A stretch of DNA of 64,000 bases from Cytidiella melzeri (taxonomy: Eukaryota > Basidiomycota > Agaricomycetes > Polyporales > Irpicaceae): positions 39,494-103,493 of the forward strand of contig JABYQR010000148.1 in the NCBI GenBank assembly GCA_022592445.1, written 5' to 3'. The notes under the pieces are model-generated. The model was given only the letters and a program-made list of their open reading frames with translations. It was not told the origin of the DNA and did no database searches. The translations under genes and the position numbers were made by a program. Shown here in pieces: positions 39,007 to 49,507 of the stretch (positions are counted from its first letter, which is position 1; the number at the start of each line of letters is the position of its first letter).

Positions 39007-39526
39007 ATGCAGAAATTCCCATGGATCAAAATGACATTTGCCTCAGCTGGCCGTAAGTCACTTACCCCACAGTACATAAAGCTGATCTCCTCATGTTTCC
39101 CCAAACACATTCCTTCTATTCTCGCAGTCATCGGATTTGGCTACATCATCATGCGGGGTACGTCGTAAGCTCCAACGCAACAGACTTTGCCGACTAATCA
39201 CTGCTCGCTGCTCGAAAATTCTAGCTACGGTACCCACACCCGAACAGACATACAACGTAAGTAGTAGACTCAACTTGTCTGTCCCGCTTTGCTCGTATCT
39301 CACTCGCTGAAACTACTTGCAGGCCATGGCACCCGATTTACGCCGCAAGGTTGATGCCAACCGTGCAGCACGGTTAGCCAGGGAAGCGGCTGTACAACAA
39401 CAAGCACAAGCTCAAGTTGGTACCGTGATGTTTTTTGTGGTTCCTGCACCGAGTCTTATTCTTATGCATCAGCTGAACGACCCGGACGCAGAGAAACCAG
39501 TATGGGCGCCAGCTGGCCGACGATGA
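39007..39526 (+). CDS. CBP4: Cbp4-like assembly factor of the cytochrome bc1 complex
   Basis: A small mitochondrial inner-membrane protein. Cbp4 stabilises newly made cytochrome b during complex III assembly. The start at 39007 gives MQKFPWIKMTFASAG. Intron removal joins this to LIGFGYIIMRATVPTPEQTYNAMAPDLRRKVDANRAARLARE, with one membrane segment followed by the PTPEQ...LRRKVDA block typical of Cbp4. The rest is Gln/Ala-rich, and the last exon reads LNDPDAEKPVWAPAGRR, stop TGA 39524-39526. Four short introns split a protein of roughly 85 residues. The assignment rests on the membrane segment and the PT-EQ...DL-RKVDA pattern. Confidence 0.75.
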
Positions 39527-39801
39527 CATTCTCCTGGTCGTACCTTACTTTATATGTCATCCAGACATGTTCATTGCAATCTCATGCTTGGAATCCAATC
39601 ATCTCTTCTCTCGGACACCAAGCGTGTGCTTGTTTCTTATGCTGCTCTTATTTGAATGCACGGGCTTGGTACAAGAGAGAAGGTAAACACTGATGATTCT
39701 ACACCGCGGAGAAAGAAACAACAACACAGCAGGAGATGATTCAGACGAGACGTACTAGCTACAATACGGTGCATGCTCATAAAGGGTCATAACAAGATAG
39801 C

Positions 39802-40660
39802 CTACCGGATACCAGCAGTAGCTTTTTGTAGGGCACGCTTGATGCCCAACTGCGCCTTCCTCAGCTCATCAGCACTCGAGTCCTCAATCTCGAGTTTTTC
39901 AAGGGCACGAGCAAGCTCGGCCTCGACCTGGGCCTTGGCACCACGCTTGAGCTTCAGGGAGAGCTCGGGGCTTGTGATAGTGTTTTCAACTTGGTGAACG
40001 TACGCCTCCAAGTCAGATTTTGCCTCGTGACGAGCAGAGAAATCCTTGTCAGCTTGTTTGAACTGCTCGGCATCCTTAATCATCTGGTCAATCTCAGCGG
40101 ACGAGAGACGGCCAACGGAGTTGGTGATGCCTGACAAGATAGTCAGTGGTCTGATTATAGACTATATGCATATGAGAAACTCACTAATCTGGGCCTTGCG
40201 GCCGGAAGCCCGGTCCAGGGCAGTAACCTTGAGGAGACCGTTGGCATCAACCTCGAAAGTGGTGACAAGTTCGGCTTGGCCGCGAGGCATTGGGGGGATG
40301 CCGTTTAGCTCGAATTCGCCGAGAAGTCGGTTGTCACGGCACTGTGTGCGCTCACCCTCGTACACGGGGAAAGTGACAGTGGTCTGGTTGTCCTCAACGG
40401 TCGTGAAAGTTCTTGACTTGTTGGTGGGAATAGGGGTATTACGGGGGACAACAACACCGAAGATGTCGCCCTGCATGGCAACACCGAGGGAGAGAGGAGC
40501 AACGTCGAGGAGGAGGAGATCGGCGGTTTTGTCAGAGGTTTGGCCAGTGAGAACAGCGGCTTGAACAGCGGCACCATATGCGACGGCCTCGTCAGGGTTA
40601 ATGGACTTGTTGAGTTGGCGACCACCGAAGTACTCCGAGACAAGCGATTGAACCTTGGGA

Positions 40661-40695
<35 letters not shown>

Positions 40696-41973
40696 GACTT
40701 TCTCGCGAGACATCTTCGCATCCTTCAACACACGCTCAACAGGGTCGATTGTTGACTTGAAGAGAGCACCGTTGATTTCTTCGAAACGGGCACGAGTAAT
40801 GTTCGCGGAGAAGTCCTCACCCTGGAAGAGCGAGTCAACCTCGACAGTAGTTTGAGGAACGCTCGACAGCGTCCTCTTCGCCCGCTCGCATGCGCTTCGA
40901 AGACGACGGATAGCGCGAGGGTCTTCGGAAATGTCATGGCCAGTCTTCTTCGAAAACTCCTTCTTGAAAAATTCCAAGAGGTTGTTGTCGAAGTCCTCAC
41001 CACCAAGATGAGTATCACCAGCAGTGGCCTTCACGGCGAAGACACCACCGGTGATGCTGAGTAAAGAGACATCGAAAGTTCCTCCACCCAAATCGAAGAT
41101 GAGGACGTGCTTCTCCTGCGCAGATTTCGAGTCAAGACCGTAGGCGATGGCAGCGGCGGTAGGTTCGTTGATGATACGGAGAACGTCGAGGCCAGCGATG
41201 GCACCTGCATCCTTCGTAGCCAATCGCTGAGAGTCATTGAAGTACGCAGGGACGCTGAAATGAAAATTGTCAAGATAACTTCATAAGTTTCTTGAAATTG
41301 CACTAACGTGACGACAGCTTTTTGGACAGTCTTGCCGAGCTTAGCCTCAGAAATCTCCTTCATCTTAGTCAAAACCATCGAGGAAATCTCCTGGGGGCTA
41401 AAAGTCTTCTCCTCATTTAGATATTCAACCTTGATTAAGGGTGATCCATCCTTGTCAATAACCTCGAAAGGCCAGTGGGTCATGTCCTACGGCATCCCGA
41501 GTATTAATAAATGTGAAATCTCTGGTTTTCTGGAATCAACAAACCTTCTTCACGTCGGGATCACTATGGAATGAATATCTGTGAGTATCTTACTTGAATC
41601 TGAAGACTGATTCGCGACGCACTCGAAACGGCGACCAATAAGACGTTTGGCATCAAAAACGGTGTTACGAGGGTTCATAGCAGCCTGGTTCTTCGCCGCA
41701 TCACCAATCAGACGCTCCTCCGACGAGAAAGCGACATAGGAAGGTGTCGTTCGGTTACCCTCTGCGCGCAATTATTGAAGCTAAATTTTATGGCTATTGT
41801 TGAGAAGACTCACGGTCATTGGCAATGATCTCCACACGGTCGTTTTGCCAGACACCGACACAGCTAGAAAACCAGACTAAGTCTTCCCGGAGCTAGATGA
41901 GTTTATTGCGCTGCACTTACGAGTAGGTGGTGCCGAGATCGATGCCGATGGCGCCGTCAAACGCGTCCTCCAT
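39802..41973 (-). CDS. SSB1: Ribosome-associated Hsp70 chaperone, Ssb type
   Basis: Ssb Hsp70s bind the ribosome and nascent chains together with the RAC co-chaperone. The start at 41973 gives [24 protein letters not shown], matching Ssb rather than Ssa. The nucleotide-binding domain has [16 protein letters not shown] (near 41080) and [20 protein letters not shown] (near 40650). [22 protein letters not shown] and [18 protein letters not shown] are also Ssb-like. The substrate-binding domain ends [18 protein letters not shown], stop 39802-39804, with no EEVD tail, as expected for Ssb. The gene has about seven short introns, mostly near the 5' end. It is divergent from the uS2m gene, sharing a 176-base promoter, and convergent with CBP4. 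Confidence 0.93.
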
Positions 41974-42149
41974 TTTTTGGGTAAAAGAGAGAGATGAAAG
42001 GGAGAGGAAGAAAAGGTGTGGTGGTGGTGGGTGCTGGGGAACTGGCGAGGTCGAGAAAAACTTGAAAATCGATTGACGGCGCTGAGGTAAGCGGGAACTT
42101 CCAGGTTACTAGACGCTTGTGCGCTTAGGTTATTCTGCAGCGAGCATCC
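41974..42149. promoter_or_regulatory. Shared divergent promoter of SSB1 and the uS2m gene
   Basis: It is 176 bases between two start codons. I see a GGAACTTCC-like sequence but no perfect heat-shock element and no clear TATA box. Both genes serve translation, one cytosolic and one mitochondrial. Confidence 0.45.
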
Positions 42150-43145
42150 ATGTCCACTGGCAGCCATTCTCTTGCGACACAATTCCCGAGGGCTGTTGCT
42201 CGACGTGTGCGACAGCTTCCACGGCTACAAGCCAGCTTTAGTGGCGCCAGGCATGTCTCTCAGACAGCCGAAGACCGCCCGCCATTAACAGAAGAGCAAT
42301 GGCAAGACATGCAGTCCGAACGTGGTACTTTCCAGTCATTCAGTACGACGCGTCTCATTGCCGTCCAGCTCACTTAACTGACACGCCATGCAGTGGACAC
42401 ATTCTCTCGATATGGGTCTACACAAACACGAGATAATACGTTCCAGCCTCATCACACACTTCACCGACCCGTCGCACCTAATCAACTCACACTTTCCGCC
42501 TTGATGGCAGCTGGCGCGCACCTTGGTCACTCAAAATCTCTTATGAACCCCAACTTCACCCCCTACGCGTACGGCATCAGAGCAGGTATCACTGTGATTG
42601 ATATGGACCACACTTTACCCCTGCTTCGACGAGCAGCAAAGGTTGTGCGGGGTGTGGCAGCCAAAGCAGGGAGCGTGGTGTTTGTTGGCACGTCGCCAGA
42701 ACTGAGCACGGTTGTGCGCAAGGCTGCTGAGCGTATGGGAGAATATGGATACCACGTGGGTAGCAAGTGGTTACCGGGAACGCTGACAAACAGGCTCGCG
42801 ATGTTTGGAGCTGGCACAGTCGAAAACGTACAAGTCACACCCGACCTCGTCATATTCCTCAACCCGCTGGCCAATTTGCACGCAATACGGGAATGCGCCC
42901 AGAACCACATCCCTACTGTTGGTATCGTTGACTCAAATGTCGATCCACGCATTGTCATGTACCCGATACCAGCGAACGATGAAAGCGTCAAAACGGCAGA
43001 GCTCGTAGCTGGTGTACTCAGCGTGGCTGGACGGGAAGGTGTGGAAATTTCGAAGGAAGAGGCAAACAGGAGAAAGGAACGTGCAAAGTTTGTGGCTCGG
43101 ATGACGTCTCCGAACAGCAGTCGGAGGGAACCTGCCGTGGCTTAG
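42150..43145 (+). CDS. MRP4: Mitochondrial ribosomal protein uS2m (Mrp4)
   Basis: A small-subunit protein of the mitochondrial ribosome. The start at 42150 gives a presequence-like N-terminus rich in Arg, Ser and Gln (MSTGSHSLATQFPRAVARRVRQLPRLQ). One intron (about 42340-42392) joins TFQSF to MDTFSRYGST. The uS2 core includes LTLSALMAAGAHLGHSKSLMNP, GIRAGITVIDMDHTLPLLRRA, VVFVGTSPELSTVVRKAAE, KWLPGTLTNRLAM, PDLVIFLNPLANLHAIREC, IPTVGIVDSNVDPRIVMYPIPANDES and the ELVAGVLSVAGREG helix. The frame stops at TAG 43143-43145. This is a complete bacterial-type uS2 fold with fungal mitochondrial features. Confidence 0.94.
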
Positions 43146-43262
43146 CCAAGACAGAGGGCCTACATTACATAATTCGTTCTACTATACATCTCCAGCCGCA
43201 TTCTGAATGCTATACCAATACTCTGAAAATATTTTAGTGTCGACTTCATTCGACATGACATG

Positions 43263-44974
43263 CTAAAGCTTACTTTCTGCTTGCTCCAAAGCCCTAACGT
43301 TTCCTCCCAGTTTGTTAATGGTCTCTACGTACTCGTCTTCCTCTACGCTGTCGAACACGATGCCTCCTCCTGCCTGAAGGTACGCGACGCCATCCTTGAA
43401 AATCATCGTGCGGATAGCTATGCATGTGTCCATCTCGTCCTCCGCGAAGTCAAACCGACCGACGGCTCCAGCATATACCCCTCTTCGGTCCTGTTCGAGA
43501 TCATATACAAGCTCGATAGCTTTTATTTTGGGTGCTCCTGAAACGGTGCCTGCCGGAAATATCGACCTGAAAGCATCAAACCTACCCATGTGGAGCCTTA
43601 GTAGAGATACAGACAACGTGTGCAGCTCTCTGGCACGAACCTGTTTTTGTCCTCTCGAAGGACGCCTGACACTTGCGATGTCAAGTGGATTACATGGCTA
43701 AATCGTTCAAGGCGCATGAGATGATCCACTTTCACGGTTTTTGGCTGGCACACTCTGTTGACATCGTTCCGGGCGAGGTCAACCAGCATGATGTGCTCGG
43801 CGCGGTCCTTTTCTGACTTCAACAGCTCAGCACCGAGTCTTTCGTCCTCTACAGGAGGTGAGCTTCGTGGTAACAGAAAGGCGAGGTGTCCTTACCTTCC
43901 ACAGTTTTGCCTCTTCTCACGGTGCCCGCAATGGCATGATTAAATACCTGATTCTTCGAGACCTTGCACAAAGTCTCCGGGCTCGCGCCTACGATCTGTA
44001 AGTCGCCACAGTCTAGATAAAACATGTACGGGCTGGGATTGATCCGTCGCAGGTGTCGATAGGCATTGAAAGGGTGTAGCGATGTGGGCCGAGAGAGACG
44101 TTGTGACGGCACCGCTTGGATGATATCACCCGCTATGATGTGCTCCTTGAGCGTCTTGACGAACCGTTCGTAGCCCTCTTTACCGACATTAGAGGTAGCC
44201 TCATGGCCAAGTACGATAGGCGGCTGCGGCACTTCCATGAGAACCGGACTTAGTATGAGCTTTGCGAGTCGTCGAGCCTTGGTTACAGCCGTCTGGTACA
44301 TGAAGGACAGGTTGGCCGCGACGGTGTTTTCTGGACAAAAGATATGTGAAACACATTTGACGGTCTGGTATAGATGGTCGTAGATGAGAAGAGAGTCCAC
44401 GAGCATGAATATCGCCTCCGGAACCGTAAGTGTATCCTGCGTAGAGCGGGCAGTTTTGGGCTCAAAGTGTTGAATGCAATCATAGGCCACATATCCAATG
44501 GCCCCGCCGGTGAAAGTTGGAATCTCCGGGATTTTGACGTATCTGTGACCAGCAAGTTCCTTCTGGAGCACTACCGTAGGATCTCCTTTGATGTTCTCAT
44601 TTGGGCCTGTCTTGACGACCTTGAACGGGTCTCAATCCGTCCTTGGCATGAAAACGCGCTGTGTGTTGAGCTAAAATGAAGACTCACCCGCACCCACGAA
44701 ACTATATCGCCCAAGGTTCTCGCCGCTCTCAACAGATTCTAGCAAGAAACTGTATTTTGAGTCCTTGGCTATCTTGAGGTAGGCTGTGCACGGTGTAAGC
44801 AGATCACCAGGTAGTTCGACGTAGATTGGCACGCAGTTTCCTCGTTTCTCCTCGAGCACTAGCTGCTCCACTGTCGCAAGTGAGGGATAGGCTGGTAGTT
44901 TCTTCAATAACATCAGCACCATGATTAAATCCCAAACAAGCTCTGTTGCAATATATGCTCACCTGTGCGTCCAT
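43263..44974 (-). CDS. TRP2: Anthranilate synthase component I (TrpE)
   Basis: It converts chorismate and glutamine-derived ammonia to anthranilate, the first committed step of tryptophan synthesis. The N-terminal regulatory region keeps the LLES element ([21 protein letters not shown] near 44720) involved in tryptophan feedback. The catalytic part has [87 protein letters not shown] and [16 protein letters not shown]. The stop is at 43263-43265. I place the start at 44974 (MDAQ) because a GTGAGC...AG intron then joins MDAQ in frame to [15 protein letters not shown]; the alternative is ATG at 44922 without that intron. It is divergent from SHQ1 and convergent with uS2m. Confidence 0.94.
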
Positions 44975-45015
44975 GGAGAGGATGGGGATACAGGATGAAG
45001 TTAAGCAACAGGCTC

Positions 45016-45021
45016 TGACTC
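45016..45021. promoter_or_regulatory. Possible Gcn4/Cpc1-type site upstream of the TrpE gene
   Basis: TGACTC, the half-palindromic core of the general amino-acid control element, lies 42 bases upstream of the proposed TrpE start. A six-base match alone is weak evidence, but the target fits. Confidence 0.3.
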
Positions 45022-45246
45022 GTGCGCTTTATCCTCGGGTCCTGCAAACTTTACTCGCACACAGCTAGCCCATCGCACAGCCGCATCTCTATCACAAATC
45101 TTGCTATCATTTGACCGGCCAGCTCATCTTCGATGTGCGGTCCACACTTGCTAGGACGGTGTGCTTGAACGTTAACTTGAAAGCTGGGCTGAAAACCCAT
45201 TGTGCTAGCCGCCCGATCATAAAGTTCTCGTTGACCGTCGACCACC

Positions 45247-46946
45247 ATGATCACGCCGCGCTTTTCCTGCAGCCAGACAGAGGAGGCAGTGATCGTCTTG
45301 GTTTATTGCCCATCTGTCAGAGTACGTCGTCGTCTTCCCGAACATATGCCGTGGTTTTGTACTGACATGGATGCTCTGGAAGTAGGCCTCTGATGTCGAA
45401 CTTAACGTAGACGATACCCTCTTTACGCTACACATAAACCCGTACTTTCTTCGCCTTAACTTCTCGCATGCATTACAAGACGACGACGAAGGTTCATCAG
45501 CACGCTACGATCCGGTCTCAGGCTATCTAACGGTATCCCTAACGAAGTCGGTTCGTGGTCAAGACTTTGAAGATTTGGACTTGCTTTCGAAATTGCTTGC
45601 ACCCCGGAGGTCGGAGCGCGCCGAAGGAAAGCCTCTCATTGAGGTCTTGAATTCCCAGGAGAGTGTATCGGAGGACGATGATCTAACTGCGAGGACGTCG
45701 GGGCTGTCTCTCGCCGAGCAGGAGATATATGAAGGCAGGGCTTCTCTGTGTTATTGTCGATCAACTATCTCATCGTCCCCACAGCGGCGGAGAATGACTG
45801 GCAAATAAAACAAGACATCTCTACGTCGGAGCCGTTACTGAAGACATCAGCACAACAGCCTTACGGATTCCTTAATTTATATACAGGATATTTTCAACAC
45901 GTTGAACATACCGAAAACGAAGTAAATGAACTTGGCGCGGACGTCGAAAGCAGTCATTCTCAGGAGCGACGACAGAAAAGGCTCAAACATGAGAACGAGA
46001 AGTTCGATGAGGAGCATTACATGTAAGTCTGGTCTAGGTACTCGCTCTGTAAGGGTTGACATTGACATCGTACATTTTAGTGCAGACTTTGCCGACGACG
46101 AGTACATTATAGAGCTTTGTAGCTGGAAACATCCATATGCAAATCTAGATTCAGACTGGTCTTATACAGAAGTGGAAAAGTTGGCAATGTTGAGACTGCC
46201 TCGCAAAGAATGTTTGTATTCTCTCATTGTTGTCTGGCCATTCCTACTGGCTGAGACTCTGCAGATATCGCCACCACGTCGCAAACACATAATCTTTACC
46301 TGACCCTAATTACTCTTTTATATGCATACGCATACGACTCGCGAACGACGCAGAAGGACCCCACTCCGGAGAGCCCATGGACCATCTGCTCCCTTACTCC
46401 AGCCTTCTCCGCTCTGGACCCTGCACCTTACGTTGCACGAAAAACGGCAACTCTCGAGCATTTCGACAAAAAGGAATTAGCAGCGACACTTGCGACATCT
46501 TATAGGCGATCTCTAACGTTCCCCTTGTACCGATCGTATGCCCTAGCCGAAGCTTGCAGAGCCGACGTTGCCTCGTTCCTCGCGGGCGGCAAGCGCCTGG
46601 TCGTGCGCTGTCTGTTGGAAATGAAGGAGATCCTGGATCATCACGACGTCTACTACGCATACAGCAAGATTTGGGTCGACGACTTTTGTCTCTGGGCGCA
46701 AGCATATGCTAGGTGAGTGCTTTGCTCGATTGCTCGCAGTTATGTGTCATTCATGTTGTTTCCTTCAGTGAACAGATCTTTGCGACGCTCGCCTCAGCCG
46801 TATCTGCACTGAAGCTGCCAAAGAGTATGTTAGGCTGGGACCTAGAACAACTGGAAGCTCTGGTACAGGAGGACGCGAGTCGTACATCAGATAGTGACGA
46901 TGAGTCAGAAGACGAAGTTGAACGCATGCTACCTGCTCAATTATGA
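45247..46946 (+). CDS. SHQ1: Shq1, assembly factor for H/ACA ribonucleoproteins
   Basis: Shq1 is a chaperone that holds dyskerin/Cbf5 before H/ACA snoRNP and telomerase RNP assembly. The start at 45247 gives MITPRFSCSQTEEAVIVLVYCPSVR, then after an intron ASDVELNVDDTLFTLHINPYFLRLNF, the CS-like N-terminal domain. GYLTVSLTKSVRGQDFEDLDLLSKLLAP follows. The C-terminal SHQ1 domain is recognisable in QQPYGFLNLYTGYFQHV, FDEEHYMADFADDEYIIELCSWKHPY, RLPRKE, LYAYAYDSRTT, ESPWTICSLTPAFSALD, ATSYRRSLTFPLYRSYALAEACRADV and RCLLEMKEILDHHDVYYAYSKIWVDDF. An acidic tail precedes TGA at 46944-46946. There are several short introns; the TrpE start is 272 bases away on the other strand. Confidence 0.94.
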
Positions 46947-47256
46947 GTTTCACCATAGCGTGTAGGTCAAACAAAGTTTTTTCATGAATTTCCATACGGT
47001 CCCGTATGAATTAACCAGGCATCTCAACCTCTGCTACAGCCTGTCCGATATATTTAGGTATGGGACACAACAAACTTCCGCACAAACGGCTCGAGCTCCT
47101 CAGCTTTGCTGGTTGTGGAGTATTACCGCTATTTTTGAATGGACGCCTTCAAATCCCATGATCCTTGCCGTGTATATCCCACACAGCAACGTGGGTGACC
47201 TGTGCCATGGTTCCGTGGCACCATGCACACAGGAAGTTCTTCTCCGTGTCTCATCA
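46947..47256. other. Intergenic region with a short inverted repeat
   Basis: A 16-base inverted repeat, CATACGG-TC-CCGTATG, lies at 46993-47008, and a GTGCCA...TGGCAC repeat near 47210-47221. No gene is recognised. Confidence 0.35.
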
Positions 47257-48270
47257 TGTCAGAACCTCAAACTCCCACCTTCGACCCAAGAGACATAAAT
47301 AACCTCCTTCGCCATCAATCAGTCGTTCTCTTCCGAATCTCAAACGTCAATATCAGCGAGACAGGACGACAACCCCAGTAAGCATCCCGTAATGTCAGCT
47401 TTCCAGCAAGCCGCAGTTAATTATGAAGAACCAGAGCACAGACCACTTCTGTTGATTATGATTATGGGGTATCGCGTATTCAACATTGCCGTCCTTCTGG
47501 TGCTTGGCATTTCGTCATTATAGTCTCGTGTTGGGGCCAGACAATTGTAACGACCAGCTTGTACCTGGCCACAGGATTATGGGCACAGTGTTAGTGCTGA
47601 TTCTCAATATAAACATTCGCCATGCGCAGCTGAATCTACTTCTTAGATGGCACTGGGAATGTATGAAGCAGTGCAGCCGCCGCGTCTGCGGTGGCGTTTC
47701 CACATAGACTACGCCGCTACCGCCCGCAGTGGCTTCCATCGCCAATGAAAGGCATATTTGGCATGCTAGATTATGATACCGCCGGCCGGCGAAGCAGTGT
47801 TACGGACAACACGTATATGCCGGATGATCTTTCTCCCTCTGCTGTCGACGGTGAACAAGAGGGCTCTGTCGTTGGGTGTAACAGCTTTCCAGTGAGTATA
47901 CATATACTGGGTCCACCTCTTCGCCTCGTCAGCCCTCAGCCACCGGACGGCGGTGTAGAAAGCTTTCAGACGATCGCGGACAATTTGAGCGTCCAGAGCC
48001 CGTCGTCTTCTTTGCGCCTGGCCGTGATCCTTTCCCTGACTGCCGCGCATACACACATGGATCCCAAAGATCCCCTATACGATTGCCAAATTCTAGATCT
48101 GGAGAAAGGCAGGACGATTCACAGTGTAAGAATCCATGTGTTCTGCTGACGTCGCAATTTACTAAAGTCATCGCAGAAGCAACAGTTTGTGCATCTCCGT
48201 GGATCGCGCACGGTAGTTAGCTGGCCGTGGCTGGTAACAGAGACAGCCAGATATTATCTTGAACAAGTAG
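47257..48270 (+). pseudogene. Decayed gene, probably for a membrane protein
   Basis: From an ATG at 47257 (MSEPQTPTFDPRDINNLLRHQSVVLF), protein-like segments run in sequence but in different frames. QAAVNYEEPEHRP...YRVFNIAVLLVLGISSL ends at a TAG (47521-47523). VSCWGQTIVTTSLYLATGLWAQ lies in a second frame (to about 47590). LVLILNINIRHAQLNLLLRWHWE is in a third (47594-47660), and RRYRPQWLPSPMKGIFGMLDYD in yet another (47706-47770). No GT...AG intron I can find explains the shifts, so at least two frameshifts are likely. The hydrophobic segments suggest membrane helices. A further piece (QQFVHLRGSRTVVSWPWLVTETARYYLEQ, 48183-48268) may belong to it. I do not recognise the family. Confidence 0.4.
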
Positions 48271-49507
48271 GTTGTGTCTGCTCTTTTAATGTCCTATGAT
48301 TACGCTGATGCCCATTATCATGAGCTGTTGGACGTTGTGAGGGTGTCATCCAAGCTCTGTATTGAGGTGTTTCCTGAAGTGAACTATATTGGCAGTCAGA
48401 GACGTCAATAGACTATCATGCGAGCAGCTTTACATGCCTTCATTCTTCTCTCCAAATCCGAATAGGGAATAGTTGGTATTCCCTCGCAGTCATGGATCGG
48501 AGTCGTCAACTCGGCGTATCTCGGAGCTCCGTGGTTCAGCACACGCAACAAAGGTGGATTATCACTGTCTAGATCTTGGAGGACTGTGAAGACTGGGGAG
48601 ACTGCACCTCTATTTGTGGAACGTGGAGCAGACCTCGAGGTGCTCGCCCTTCTCCAATGTAAAGCATGGATGGGTAACAGCGGCAGGGGCTGCTTGTGCT
48701 TCCGCGTGGATTGCCGATGTCTTCGAGTGGATGCGTCTACGAAGGTGGCAGGTTCTCAATCTTATTGATAGTGAGTGCACCCGGCATTCAGCATTCTTGT
48801 GATAGCTCACTGAAGCGGTACCATCTGGTCGAACACAGTCTGACGCGAGTTGGCGTTGTGCGTTCCTGATAAGTCCTCGACACCAATCTCTTGTGCTCAG
48901 TAGCCACTTTGTCAAGGTGCCTAAGCACAACATATCAGGAACGATCAAAAGGGCGGCGATGTAATGTGTTGAACGAATCCGCCACTCTGATATGTATGTC
49001 AGAATGAAGTCCATTTACTCCTGCGTACGGCGATTTGGGAAGCTCGTGAGTTGAGTTGGGCGGCACGTAATTCTCCACTCAGCTCAAATGTCTACATGTG
49101 AGTTGCAGGTATTGTCAGTGCCACTGATAGTTGCTTGATAGTTGCTGATGAACCATAGAATGGAGCACTGATGTACCCACCGAACGAGGCATGTACTGGA
49201 GCAGGCGAGTTACAACTTGGAAATTTACGTCCTCTCGGAGAGCAAGGTCCGGCTCGAGGGCCATGGCTGCTGTTGGAATACAACTTCTCGTACGCAGGTA
49301 GCCAGATGCCAGTAAGATATCGAAGTGATTATTGATTGAGGGATCCGCTCCCCCAAATAGGCTATATCAAGCTCAAACAACCTGTCATCGAGGGCGTGTT
49401 CACATCTTGCTCGCTGTAGTTCAGCCACTCCATTTTTCATACCTATATAAACAAGCAGCTAAGTCCCTTCTCGATTCCGCGTTCTCTTCTTCATTGACGG
49501 TCTCGCA
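48271..49507. other. Region without a recognised gene, upstream of copy C
   Basis: Short open frames near 48586-49014 show no conserved domain. The last 70 bases hold the copy C core promoter, with a TATA box (TATATAAA) near 49444-49451, about 57 bases before the ATG. Confidence 0.4.

Noticed and set aside
40305..40721. Open frame of 138 codons overlapping the Hsp70 gene
   Set aside because: Another reading frame of the biased-codon SSB1 coding sequence; Ssb in the correct frame is unambiguous.
42563..42991. Antisense open frame of 142 codons across the uS2m gene
   Set aside because: Shadow of the plus-strand uS2m frame; the protein makes no sense.
44922..44924. ATG at 44922 as the start of TrpE
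   Set aside because: An upstream MDAQ exon with a good donor and acceptor joins in frame; the internal ATG would then lie in the intron. Kept only as an alternative.
46993..47008. Inverted repeat CATACGG-TC-CCGTATG
   Set aside because: A single short palindrome between genes with no nearby target; could be chance.
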